DNA of 10,181 bases from the NCBI GenBank assembly GCA_012520135.1, contig JAAYOX010000178.1:1-10181 (forward strand), written 5' to 3'. How positions within the stretch are numbered: the first letter of the stretch is position 1; every line of letters begins with the position of its first letter. Below, piece after piece: positions 1-6,539 of the stretch. Source of the stretch: Clostridia bacterium (lineage in GTDB: Bacteria > Bacillota > DULZ01). The notes below the pieces were generated by a model, which did no database searches, was not told where the DNA came from, and saw only the letters and a list, made by a program, of their open reading frames with translations. The translations under genes and the position numbers were made by a program.

Positions 1-2
1 CT

Positions 3-74
3 TATGAGAAAATGCTGGCAGCATATTTGAGTAAAAAACCATGTTGTCCAGTCTGTAAAAACTTGTTGGTTTAG
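3..74 (+). CDS. C-terminal fragment of an unidentified protein
   Basis: An open frame enters from the left edge and stops at TAG 72-74. Its visible tail reads LAAYLSKKPCCPVCKNLLV. The CCPVC cysteines resemble half of a zinc-ribbon knuckle, but 23 residues are too few to name a family. A hairpin terminator begins at the stop codon, which supports this frame as the real end of a gene. Another frame stops earlier, at 28-30, and cannot be excluded. The function is unknown. Confidence 0.4.
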   Translation, partial: YEKMLAAYLSKKPCCPVCKNLLV

Positions 75-110
75 TCCTTCGTTCCGTCAGGAAGGGGACT
101 TTTTGTTTTT
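73..110 (+). terminator. Rho-independent terminator after the upstream gene
   Basis: AGTCC (73-77) pairs with GGACT (96-100), and an inner TTCC (82-85) can pair with GGAA (90-93). A T-rich run follows (TTTTTGTTTTT, 100-110). It directly follows the stop of the upstream fragment and separates it from the M20 gene. Confidence 0.65.
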
Positions 111-182
111 ATTTGCACATAAAAAGGAAACTTTAATGTCAAGTCGAAACATAAAAAGATTAAAATGAAGGAGTGCTCTCAG

Positions 183-1349
183 ATGTCTAATGAATGCGAT
201 TATAAGGAAGTTATTGAACTGACAAGAGAGTTAGTTAGGATACCCAGTGAGAATCCCACCGGTTCCGAGGCGGCGGTCGGAGAATATATCTACCGGTGGC
301 TTGACAACCAGGGCCTTGATGTCCGGCGGGAGCCCGTGGAAGGTGACCGGTTTAACGTAGTGGCCCGGCTTCCCGGCAGGGAGCCTGAAGTTCCCCGGTT
401 GATCTGGTTGGCCCATATGGATACGGTACCGGCGGGAGATGGATGGTCCCGGGATCCCTTCGGTGGCGAAATAGTAGAGGGGCGTCTCTACGGTCGAGGC
501 AGTGCGGATATGAAGGGGGGCTTGGCAGCCGCTATGGTGGCCATGAAGAAGTTAGCCCGGCAAGAGAGTAAACCAAGGGGCGATCTGATTCTTTTGGCTA
601 CTGTGGATGAAGAGGGTCCTGAGATGAAAGGGGCTATGGCTGCTTTAAAAAATGGCTGGGTGAGTCCGGACAGCTATCTGGTAGCGGTGGAACCTTCCGG
701 TCTTAAGGTCTTAGGAGCCCATAAAGGTCCCCTTTGGTATCAAATCAACACTGCCGGTAAGCTGGCTCATGCGGGCAATCCCCAACAAGGTGTAGATGCC
801 ATTCATGCCATGAGTGCCTGTCTGATGAGAATTAAGGAGCTGGTTGGAGAATTGCCCTATGATGATGAACTGCTGGGCCCGGCTACAGTCAATATCGGTA
901 GAATCACCGGGGGAGTGAAGACCAATATGGTGCCTGATCATTGTCAGGCGGAAATTGATATACGCTCCACCATTCCCATGACGGTAGAAGAGGCCGATGA
1001 ATTGGTAGAAAGGGCTTTGCGGGAAGGTATTGCTCAAGTGCCGGGAGCGAAGGCTTCCTGGCGCAGGTTGGGCTTACAGAGGCCGCCTCAGAAAATGCCG
1101 TTAGATTCACCTTTATTACAGGCATTTATGGAAAGCGTTCAAAAAGTGGTGGGAGAAGTTTCCCTGGCCGGATTTCCTGCTTATACCGACGGGGCTATTT
1201 TGGCCAGTTTGGTAGGCACGCCCCACTGTCTTACCTTTGGGCCGGGGTATCTGGAGCAGGCCCATGCCGTTGACGAGTATGTCTCAATTGACCAGTTAAT
1301 ACCGGCGGTCAAAGTTCTGGAGGAAGCAGCATTAAGATTATTATGGTAA
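183..1349 (+). CDS. M20 family zinc metallo-deacylase/peptidase (ArgE/DapE-like)
   Basis: Predicted cytoplasmic dinuclear-zinc amidohydrolase of 388 aa that would cleave an N-acyl amino acid or small peptide amide. Family motifs are in order: HMDTVP with H78 and D80, GSADMKGG with metal-bridging D109, DEEGP with general base E143 and ligand E144, E170 in VAVEPSG, and late ligand H361 in QAHAVDE. The lid/dimerisation domain lies at about 180-295, including KLAHAGNPQQG. The length is normal for ArgE/DapE/CPG2 relatives. I chose the ATG at 183 because AAGGAG (168-173) sits 9 bases upstream; the in-frame ATG at 165 would place that site inside the gene. It is first in a likely operon, with the aminotransferase start only 26 bases after its stop. 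The substrate cannot be read from sequence. Since a meso-DAP dehydrogenase is encoded nearby, a DapE role is not required. Confidence 0.9.
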   Translation: MSNECDYKEVIELTRELVRIPSENPTGSEAAVGEYIYRWLDNQGLDVRREPVEGDRFNVVARLPGREPEVPRLIWLAHMDTVPAGDGWSRDPFGGEIVEGRLYGRGSADMKGGLAAAMVAMKKLARQESKPRGDLILLATVDEEGPEMKGAMAALKNGWVSPDSYLVAVEPSGLKVLGAHKGPLWYQINTAGKLAHAGNPQQGVDAIHAMSACLMRIKELVGELPYDDELLGPATVNIGRITGGVKTNMVPDHCQAEIDIRSTIPMTVEEADELVERALREGIAQVPGAKASWRRLGLQRPPQKMPLDSPLLQAFMESVQKVVGEVSLAGFPAYTDGAILASLVGTPHCLTFGPGYLEQAHAVDEYVSIDQLIPAVKVLEEAALRLLW

Positions 1350-1375
1350 AGACCATGGCTAATGGAGGGATTACA

Positions 1376-2443
1376 ATGCATAAAAAGATGTTTATTCCCG
1401 GTCCTGTAGAAGTCAAAGAGGAAGTATTGGCCAAGATGGCGACACCTATGATTGGCCACCGGAGCAAGGAAGCCTCTCAATTACAGCGTAGTATTACAGA
1501 GAAAATGCAACGGCTTTGGTATACAAAGCATCAAATACTGTTATCTACTTCTTCCGGCAGCGGCTTAATGGAGGGGGCGATTCGTTCTTGCACCAGGAAA
1601 AGGGCAGCTGTCTTCTCGGTAGGTGCTTTTGGAGACCGTTGGTATAAAATGGCCAAGGCCAACAATGTGCCTGCTGACCTTTTTAAAGTGGAGTTAGGTC
1701 AAGCAACTACTCCGGAAATGGTGGAGGAAGTATTGGCCACCGGCAAATATGATTTGATTACTATCACCCATAATGAAACTTCCACTGGAGTGAAAAACCC
1801 GGTGGAGGAAATCGCTGAAGTGATGAAATCCTATCCCGATGTGGTTTATTGCCTGGATACCGTCAGTTCTGCCGGGGGTTCAAAAATCCCTGTTGATGAA
1901 TTGGGTGTTGATATTTGTATTACCTCTACCCAAAAGGCACTGGCGTTGCCCCCGGGTTTAGCGATATGCACCATGTCGGAAAAGGCGGTGTCAGCTGCCA
2001 GGGAAGTTGAGCACCGGGGTTTCTATCTGGATTTGCTGGCTCTTTATGAATATATTGAAAAGAAAGATTATCAATATCCTTCAACTCCTTCGCTATCACA
2101 TATGTTTGCCTTGGATTATCAATTAGACCGGATCCTGGCCGAGGGCTTGGAGGAGCGTTTTGCCAGGCACCGGGCCATGGCTGAATACGTAAGAAATTGG
2201 GCGAAGACTCACTTCGCTTTATTCCCCGAGGAAAGATACTGTTCCGATACTTTGACGGTAATTACCAATACCAGAGGGATTAACGTAGGTGAATTAAACA
2301 AGCGATTGGGTGAACGGGGCTTTGTCATATCCAATGGATATGGAGACTTGAAAGAAAAAACTTTCCGTATCGCTCACATGGGAGATGTGACTTTGGAGGA
2401 AGTAAAAGAACTGCTGGCGAATATTGAGGAACTGCTCCCTTAG
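1376..2443 (+). CDS. Class V PLP-dependent aminotransferase (alanine/serine-glyoxylate or phosphoserine type)
   Basis: 355-aa fold-type I PLP enzyme predicted to transfer an amino group between a small amino acid (alanine, serine or phosphoserine) and a 2-oxoacid such as glyoxylate, pyruvate or 3-phosphohydroxypyruvate. The N-terminal FIPGPVEV is the family opening. SGSG (60-63) is the phosphate-cup region, HNETSTG (132-138) and the ring-stacking/Asp region DTVSS (161-165) follow, K187 in STQKALALPPG is the Schiff-base lysine, and R331 in FRIAHMG is the likely carboxylate-binding arginine. The start is ATG 1376, 6 bases after GGAGGG (1364-1369); a longer frame from 1343 would overlap the previous gene and swallow that site. 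In related Clostridia such enzymes often serve serine biosynthesis beside serA (from memory), but no serA is present here, so the exact substrate stays open. Confidence 0.9.
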   Translation: MHKKMFIPGPVEVKEEVLAKMATPMIGHRSKEASQLQRSITEKMQRLWYTKHQILLSTSSGSGLMEGAIRSCTRKRAAVFSVGAFGDRWYKMAKANNVPADLFKVELGQATTPEMVEEVLATGKYDLITITHNETSTGVKNPVEEIAEVMKSYPDVVYCLDTVSSAGGSKIPVDELGVDICITSTQKALALPPGLAICTMSEKAVSAAREVEHRGFYLDLLALYEYIEKKDYQYPSTPSLSHMFALDYQLDRILAEGLEERFARHRAMAEYVRNWAKTHFALFPEERYCSDTLTVITNTRGINVGELNKRLGERGFVISNGYGDLKEKTFRIAHMGDVTLEEVKELLANIEELLP

Positions 2444-2491
2444 ACCGTTAGGTGTGGGGAGTTGACGACTGTATTTTATAGGAGGTATTCT

Positions 2492-3736
2492 GTGGCCAAT
2501 ATTAAACCTTTCCGGGCAATCAGGCCCGTGCCGGAACTGGTGGCTCAGGTAGCCGCCCTTCCTTACGATGTAATGAACAGCGAGGAAGCCAGGGAATTAG
2601 TAAAAGACAATCCCTATTCTTTTCTTCGTATTGACAAAGCTGAGGTGGATTTGGATCCTGCTATTGATTTGTATGACAGCCGGGTCTATGAACAGGCGGC
2701 ATTGAACCTGAAGTTGTTCCGTCAAGAAGGAATTCTCCTTCAGGATGATCGCCCCAACCTCTATCTTTACCAGCTAATTATGAACGGGCGTCCTCAAACC
2801 GGGCTGGTATTTTGTGTCTCGATTGATGATTATTTGAACGATGTGATCAAAAAACACGAGTTTACCAGAGCCGATAAAGAGGCTGACAGGATTAAGCATG
2901 TCGACGTTTGCAATGCCCACACGGGACCGATTCTGATGACTTACCGCTCCCAACAGGAAGTTGAAGAATGCATGACCGGTTGGATGCAGCGACGGGATCC
3001 CGTCTATGATTTTACCGCTGAAGACGGGGTTATTCATCGAGCCTGGATTATTGATGATGAAGAAACCATTAAGCAATTAATTGGCATCTTTGCTCAGATT
3101 GATCCCCTTTACATTGCCGATGGGCACCATCGCTCCGCTTCCGCCGTTAAGGTAGGTTTAAAAAGGCGGGAAGTTAATCCCCATTATACCGGGGAGGAAG
3201 AATATAATTATTTTTTGGCGGTAGCTTTTCCCCACCGGCAGCTGCAAATATTTGATTATAACCGGGTAGTCAAAGATCTGAACGGCCTTTCCGTAACCGG
3301 GTTTCTGGAACGGGTCCGGGACAATTTTTCTGTGGAACTAGCCGGGCAACAGCCTTTTGCTCCGGACGGACCCCATGTTTTTGGTATGTACCTGGAAGAC
3401 CGGTGGTACCGGTTAAGGGCAAAAGCAGGTACTTTTGGTGAAAACCATCCGGTAGAAGCTTTAGATGTTTCCATTTTACAGAATAATCTGCTGAAACCCA
3501 TATTAGGTATCAATGATCCCAGAACCGACGAGAGAATCGATTTTGTGGGAGGTATCCGGGGTTTAGGGGAACTGGAGAAACGGGTGCGGCAAGGAATGGC
3601 TGTGGCTTTCTCCATGTATCCCACCACCGTGGAAGAGTTAATGAAGATCGCCGATGCGGGTCAAGTAATGCCCCCCAAGTCCACTTGGTTTGAACCGAAA
3701 CTCAGGAGCGGTCTGTTTATTCATGAGCTGGATTGA
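2492..3736 (+). CDS. DUF1015 family protein with DGHHR motif (possible serine-kinase-like ParB-type fold)
   Basis: 414-aa protein opening with the family signature ANIKPFRAIRP and carrying the other conserved blocks: LPYDVM (23-28), KHEFTRADKEADR (121-133), NAHTGP (141-146), IADGHHRSAS (208-217) and the C-terminal MPPKSTWFEPKL (393-404). There is no signal peptide or membrane segment, so it is cytoplasmic. The start is GTG 2492, 6 bases after AGGAGG (2480-2485); a TTG at 2462 in the same frame has no comparable site and adds ten residues before the family start. It follows the aminotransferase by 48 bases and probably shares its transcript. DUF1015 had no firm function that I know of. The DGHHR box resembles the nucleotide-binding box of ParB-like serine kinases, which with its neighbour hints at serine metabolism. 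That link is inference. Confidence 0.9.
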   Translation: MANIKPFRAIRPVPELVAQVAALPYDVMNSEEARELVKDNPYSFLRIDKAEVDLDPAIDLYDSRVYEQAALNLKLFRQEGILLQDDRPNLYLYQLIMNGRPQTGLVFCVSIDDYLNDVIKKHEFTRADKEADRIKHVDVCNAHTGPILMTYRSQQEVEECMTGWMQRRDPVYDFTAEDGVIHRAWIIDDEETIKQLIGIFAQIDPLYIADGHHRSASAVKVGLKRREVNPHYTGEEEYNYFLAVAFPHRQLQIFDYNRVVKDLNGLSVTGFLERVRDNFSVELAGQQPFAPDGPHVFGMYLEDRWYRLRAKAGTFGENHPVEALDVSILQNNLLKPILGINDPRTDERIDFVGGIRGLGELEKRVRQGMAVAFSMYPTTVEELMKIADAGQVMPPKSTWFEPKLRSGLFIHELD

Positions 3737-3754
3737 TTGCCGGTAGTTTCCCTT

Positions 3755-3782
3755 TTGATCCGAAGCCTCATTATTGTAGAAT
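3755..3782 (+). promoter_or_regulatory. Putative sigma-A promoter for the DUF362 gene
   Basis: TTGATC (3755-3760, 4 of 6 matches to TTGACA) is separated by 16 bases from TAGAAT (3777-3782, 5 of 6 matches to TATAAT). It lies in the 77-base gap after DUF1015 and about 30 bases before the DUF362 start. No terminator is seen after DUF1015, so read-through may also contribute. Confidence 0.45.
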
Positions 3783-3813
3783 AGATATTAATGAATAGGA
3801 GAGGTGAGGAACA

Positions 3814-4884
3814 ATGTCCAAAGTATGGTATGCACCCCTGGGAGCTGAGGAGAAGCAGGAAGTAATCGCTGCTAAAGTGGTGGAACTGTTTGAGGTAGCC
3901 GGCTTTGAAAAAATCTTTAACAAGAAGGATTTTGTAGCAGTCAAGCTTCACTTTGGGGAGCAGAATAATACAGGCTATATTAAACCGGCCTTTATAAAGC
4001 CTTTGCTGGAGAAAATCAAAGGTTATGAAACAAAGCCTTTTTTAACGGATACCAATACCCTTTACCGGGGACAGAGGACCAACTCCGTAGATCATTTAGT
4101 GCAAGCCTATGAGCACGGTTTTTCCATTGAAAATCTGGGAGTCCCGGTGATTATTGCCGATGGTTTAATGTCAAGGAATCATACTGAGGTTTCAATTCCG
4201 GGGAATCATTTTGATAAGGTGGCTATTGCCAATGATGTGGTAGACAGTGATGTATTGGTGGTATTGAGTCATATGACCGGTCATATCCTGACCGGTATGG
4301 GAGCAGCTATCAAAAACCTGGGGATGGGCGCAGCGCCCAGAAGCGGTAAGCAGAAACAACATGCCGATGTGAAGCCCATCGTCAAAAGAGACCGGTGCCA
4401 TACCTGTGGGTCCTGTATTCGCCGTTGTCCGGTAGGTGCCATTGCTTATGTTGACGGTTCGGCTCATATCGACCATGAGAAGTGCTATGGCTGCGCCGAA
4501 TGTGTAGCCGCCTGCCGTACCGGTGCCGTCAGGGTGCCCGAGAGCTCCTCCGGTATTCTGCTCCAGGAAAAAATGGCTGAGTATGCTTTAGGGGCAATAC
4601 AGGGTAAAGAAGGTAAAATGTGTTTCTTTAATTTCCTGATCCATATTACTAAAGAATGTGATTGTATCAAAGAAGCTCAGGATAAGGTCATCGAAGATAT
4701 CGGCATTCTTGCTTCTTACGATCCGGTCGCTATCGATCAGGCCTCCTTGGACCTGCTTACTAAAATCGCAGGACGTAACTTGTTTAGGGAATTGTGGCCT
4801 GAAAATGACCACCAAGTGCAACTGGCATATTCGGAAAAGCTGGGATTAGGTTCGCGTAAATATGAATTGGAAAAAATTGAATAA
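3814..4884 (+). CDS. DUF362 domain protein with two [4Fe-4S] ferredoxin motifs
   Basis: 356-aa cytoplasmic iron-sulfur protein. The N-terminal DUF362 part (about 1-180) contains VAVKLHFGEQ (41-50), LTDTNTLYRG (77-86) and the HMTGHILTGMGAAIKNLGMG block (153-172). A tandem ferredoxin domain follows: C195-x2-C198-x2-C201-x3-C205-P and C224-x2-C227-x2-C230-x3-C234, enough for two [4Fe-4S] clusters. A second DUF362-like segment closes the protein (about 260-325, ending with YDPVAIDQASLDLL). Additional cysteines C270, C282 and C284 lie after the clusters. The start ATG 3814 is preceded by GGAGAGGTGAGG (3798-3809). Such proteins are common in anaerobes and presumably accept or donate electrons, but their substrate is not established. 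It has its own likely promoter and a strong terminator, so it may be monocistronic. Confidence 0.9.
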   Translation: MSKVWYAPLGAEEKQEVIAAKVVELFEVAGFEKIFNKKDFVAVKLHFGEQNNTGYIKPAFIKPLLEKIKGYETKPFLTDTNTLYRGQRTNSVDHLVQAYEHGFSIENLGVPVIIADGLMSRNHTEVSIPGNHFDKVAIANDVVDSDVLVVLSHMTGHILTGMGAAIKNLGMGAAPRSGKQKQHADVKPIVKRDRCHTCGSCIRRCPVGAIAYVDGSAHIDHEKCYGCAECVAACRTGAVRVPESSSGILLQEKMAEYALGAIQGKEGKMCFFNFLIHITKECDCIKEAQDKVIEDIGILASYDPVAIDQASLDLLTKIAGRNLFRELWPENDHQVQLAYSEKLGLGSRKYELEKIE

Positions 4885-4902
4885 AGCAAGCAGAACTTCC
4901 GG

Positions 4903-4928
4903 GCACCCCCAAAATGGGGTGCTTTTTT
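4903..4928 (+). terminator. Rho-independent terminator after the DUF362 gene
   Basis: Seven-base perfect stem GCACCCC (4903-4909) and GGGGTGC (4916-4922) with a six-base loop, followed by TTTTTT (4923-4928). It lies 18 bases after the DUF362 stop. Confidence 0.9.
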
Positions 4929-4979
4929 CGTGTCTTTGTATCAAAATCAAGTTTAGAACAAGAAAAGACGAAATAAATC

Positions 4980-5008
4980 TTGTAACGGGACTCGGATTCG
5001 GCTAAAAT
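4980..5008 (+). promoter_or_regulatory. Putative sigma-A promoter for degV
   Basis: TTGTAA (4980-4985) and TAAAAT (5003-5008) are separated by exactly 17 bases. They match the -35 consensus at 4 of 6 positions and the -10 consensus at 5 of 6. The predicted start of transcription near 5015 would leave a leader of about 65 bases before the TTG start. Confidence 0.6.
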
Positions 5009-5012
5009 GAAG

Positions 5013-5058
5013 ACAATTAGCCGTAAATTGTGCACAAAGGGCGGAGTGAGCGGCAATT
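5013..5058 (+). promoter_or_regulatory. Inverted repeats in the degV leader (possible operator or RNA structure)
   Basis: Several overlapping dyads start at the predicted transcription start: ACAATT (5013-5018) with AATTGT (5026-5031); a perfect 10-base palindrome TTGTGCACAA (5028-5037); and AATTAGCCG (5015-5023), pairable with CGGCAATT (5051-5058) with one bulge. They could be an operator or mutually exclusive leader hairpins. I do not recognise them as a known riboswitch. Confidence 0.35.
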
Positions 5059-5080
5059 TTCTTAACTGGAGGCTGAGAAT

Positions 5081-5935
5081 TTGAGTAAGATTGCCATTGT
5101 TACTGACAGTACCTGTGATTTAGATCGAGAGTTAGCAGAAAAACTGAATATTCACATCCTGCCCTTGAAAGTTGTATACAGTGATCATGAACAATATGAA
5201 GACGGTACCGAAATAACCCCGGAAGAAGTTTACGCCAGGATGCCCCAGGAAACACCGAGTACTTCCATGCCCGGACCGGCTGAAATCAGGGAACTATTTC
5301 AGCGACTGAAGGAAGCAGGATACACTCAAATTGTGGCGATTCATATTTCTACCGGGCTGAGCAGCACTTTAGATGTGGTACGGATGGTTGCCAAAGACTT
5401 CCCTGAACTGGAAGTAGAAACCATCGATTCCAAAGCACTCTCTTTAGGACTGGGCTTTTTGGTATTGAAGGCAGTACAGTTGAGGGATCTGGGCATCAAA
5501 TTGGGGGAAATGGTCGAGCAGTTAGAGGAAACCAGGAAAAAGATCAAAGTCTTCTTTGTAGTTAAGACTTTGGAATACCTGAAAAAAGGTGGCAGGATTG
5601 GTTTAGTCAGCGGTACCCTGGGAGAAGTATTGGATGTGAAGCCGATTATTTCTATTAATGAAGACGGCAAGTATTTTACTTTCAGCAAAGTGCGGGGACG
5701 GGTCAAATCCTTGGCTAAATTAAAGGAAATTGTTTTGGAAAAGACTAAAGGCAAGACCGTTAATCTGGCTGTGGCCCATAGTGACGCCCTGGATGAAGCT
5801 AAAGTCCTTTATCAAGAACTGATGGAGTGCACTTCCCTTAAAATCAAGGAAAGCTGGTTGGGACAGATTGGACCGGTAATGGGTGTTCATGCCGGCCCCG
5901 GTTTAATCGGTGTAGCCTATGAGGAGCTGAGCTAA
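5081..5935 (+). CDS. DegV family protein (FakB-like fatty-acid-binding protein)
   Basis: 284-aa protein of the DegV family, whose FakB members bind a fatty acid and present it to the kinase FakA for phosphorylation before incorporation into phospholipid. Hallmarks are all present: VTDSTCDL (7-14), PSTSMPGP (59-66), ISTGLSST (89-96), TLEYLKKGGRIG (163-174), KVRGR (203-207) and the closing GPVMGVHAGPG (264-274). The length is typical. The start is TTG 5081, placed by TGGAGG (5067-5072) 8 bases upstream and by the family N-terminus SKIAIVTDST. It sits alone between a promoter and a terminator, and no fakA is visible in the window. The family assignment is firm; which lipid it binds, or whether it is FakB proper, is inference. 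Confidence 0.93.
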   Translation: MSKIAIVTDSTCDLDRELAEKLNIHILPLKVVYSDHEQYEDGTEITPEEVYARMPQETPSTSMPGPAEIRELFQRLKEAGYTQIVAIHISTGLSSTLDVVRMVAKDFPELEVETIDSKALSLGLGFLVLKAVQLRDLGIKLGEMVEQLEETRKKIKVFFVVKTLEYLKKGGRIGLVSGTLGEVLDVKPIISINEDGKYFTFSKVRGRVKSLAKLKEIVLEKTKGKTVNLAVAHSDALDEAKVLYQELMECTSLKIKESWLGQIGPVMGVHAGPGLIGVAYEELS

Positions 5936-5960
5936 ACCCGCAAAATATGCGGGTTTTTTT
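5934..5960 (+). terminator. Rho-independent terminator of degV
   Basis: Nine-base perfect stem AAACCCGCA (5934-5942) and TGCGGGTTT (5948-5956) with an AAATA loop, followed by a continuous T run to 5960. The left arm begins within the TAA stop codon (5933-5935). Confidence 0.92.
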
Positions 5961-6029
5961 CATACGGCAGGTAATTTTGTGCGTGTGTCGAACTATTAGG
6001 ACAGTGAAAGAATTAGGGGGAAATAGACA

Positions 6030-6497
6030 GTGGCTTTTCCCGTTTATTGGTGGATAATCGGTGCTGTTTTTGTGATGGCCCTATACCTGTTAGGGCACTA
6101 TTTATGTCTCTTGGAGGATGTTTCCCAGGTAGGTTTATATGAAATAGATCGGATGACCAAAAAAGATTTTCAGCATTTTTGCGGGCAGTTATTAAAAAGG
6201 GTTGGCTACCAAATCCAGCGACCTCAAAAGGCGAAGCAATGGATTACTATTATTTTAGAAAAGGAAGGGCAGCGTACAGCGGTAATGGTTAGACAGTATG
6301 CCGGCGCCGTCGGCATCAGACCTGTTGAAAAGGCTGCGGAAGGTGCTGCCCGCAACCATTGTGCCCGGGCCGTTGTGTTAACCAATCGGGAATTCACCGT
6401 AGAAGCTCGGCAGTTGGCCGGTCAATTGGGGGTAGAGTTATGGGATCGGGACAAGCTGGCAGATCTGCTAATTGTAGCCAGGAGTCAAGGAAGGTAA
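6030..6497 (+). CDS. Membrane-anchored Mrr/restriction-endonuclease-like protein, apparently degenerate
   Basis: 155-aa protein with one hydrophobic N-terminal helix (about 5-27, VYWWIIGAVFVMALYLLGHY) followed by a cytoplasmic Mrr-like PD-(D/E)xK fold (about 40-148): MTKKDFQHFCGQLLKRVGY, then beta strands, then ARAVVLTNREFTVEARQLAGQLGVELWDRDKLADLL, which is the usual family ending. By eye alignment the residues that normally cut DNA are replaced: the helix Glu is Q48, the Asp is T73, and the QxK motif is MVR (86-88). It is therefore probably a non-catalytic relative with a structural or nucleic-acid-binding role. The start is GTG 6030, 9 bases after AGGGGG (6015-6020). It stands alone between two terminators. 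I am confident in the fold and less so in loss of activity. Confidence 0.75.
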   Translation: MAFPVYWWIIGAVFVMALYLLGHYLCLLEDVSQVGLYEIDRMTKKDFQHFCGQLLKRVGYQIQRPQKAKQWITIILEKEGQRTAVMVRQYAGAVGIRPVEKAAEGAARNHCARAVVLTNREFTVEARQLAGQLGVELWDRDKLADLLIVARSQGR

Positions 6498-6531
6498 AAC
6501 GCCGTAAAAGCATGGGGCTTTACGGCGTTTT
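6496..6531. terminator. Bidirectional terminator between convergent genes
   Basis: Thirteen-base perfect inverted repeat AAAACGCCGTAAA (6496-6508) and TTTACGGCGTTTT (6519-6531) with a ten-base loop. The arms supply A and T runs on both strands, so it can end the plus-strand Mrr-like gene (stop 6495-6497) and the minus-strand BsuPI gene (stop 6540-6542). Confidence 0.9.
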
Positions 6532-6539
6532 CGTAATTA

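Noticed and set aside
113..137. Promoter TTGCAC...TTTAAT upstream of the M20 gene
   Set aside because: The spacing is only 13 bases, too short for sigma-A. A promoter is expected here but I could not place it convincingly.
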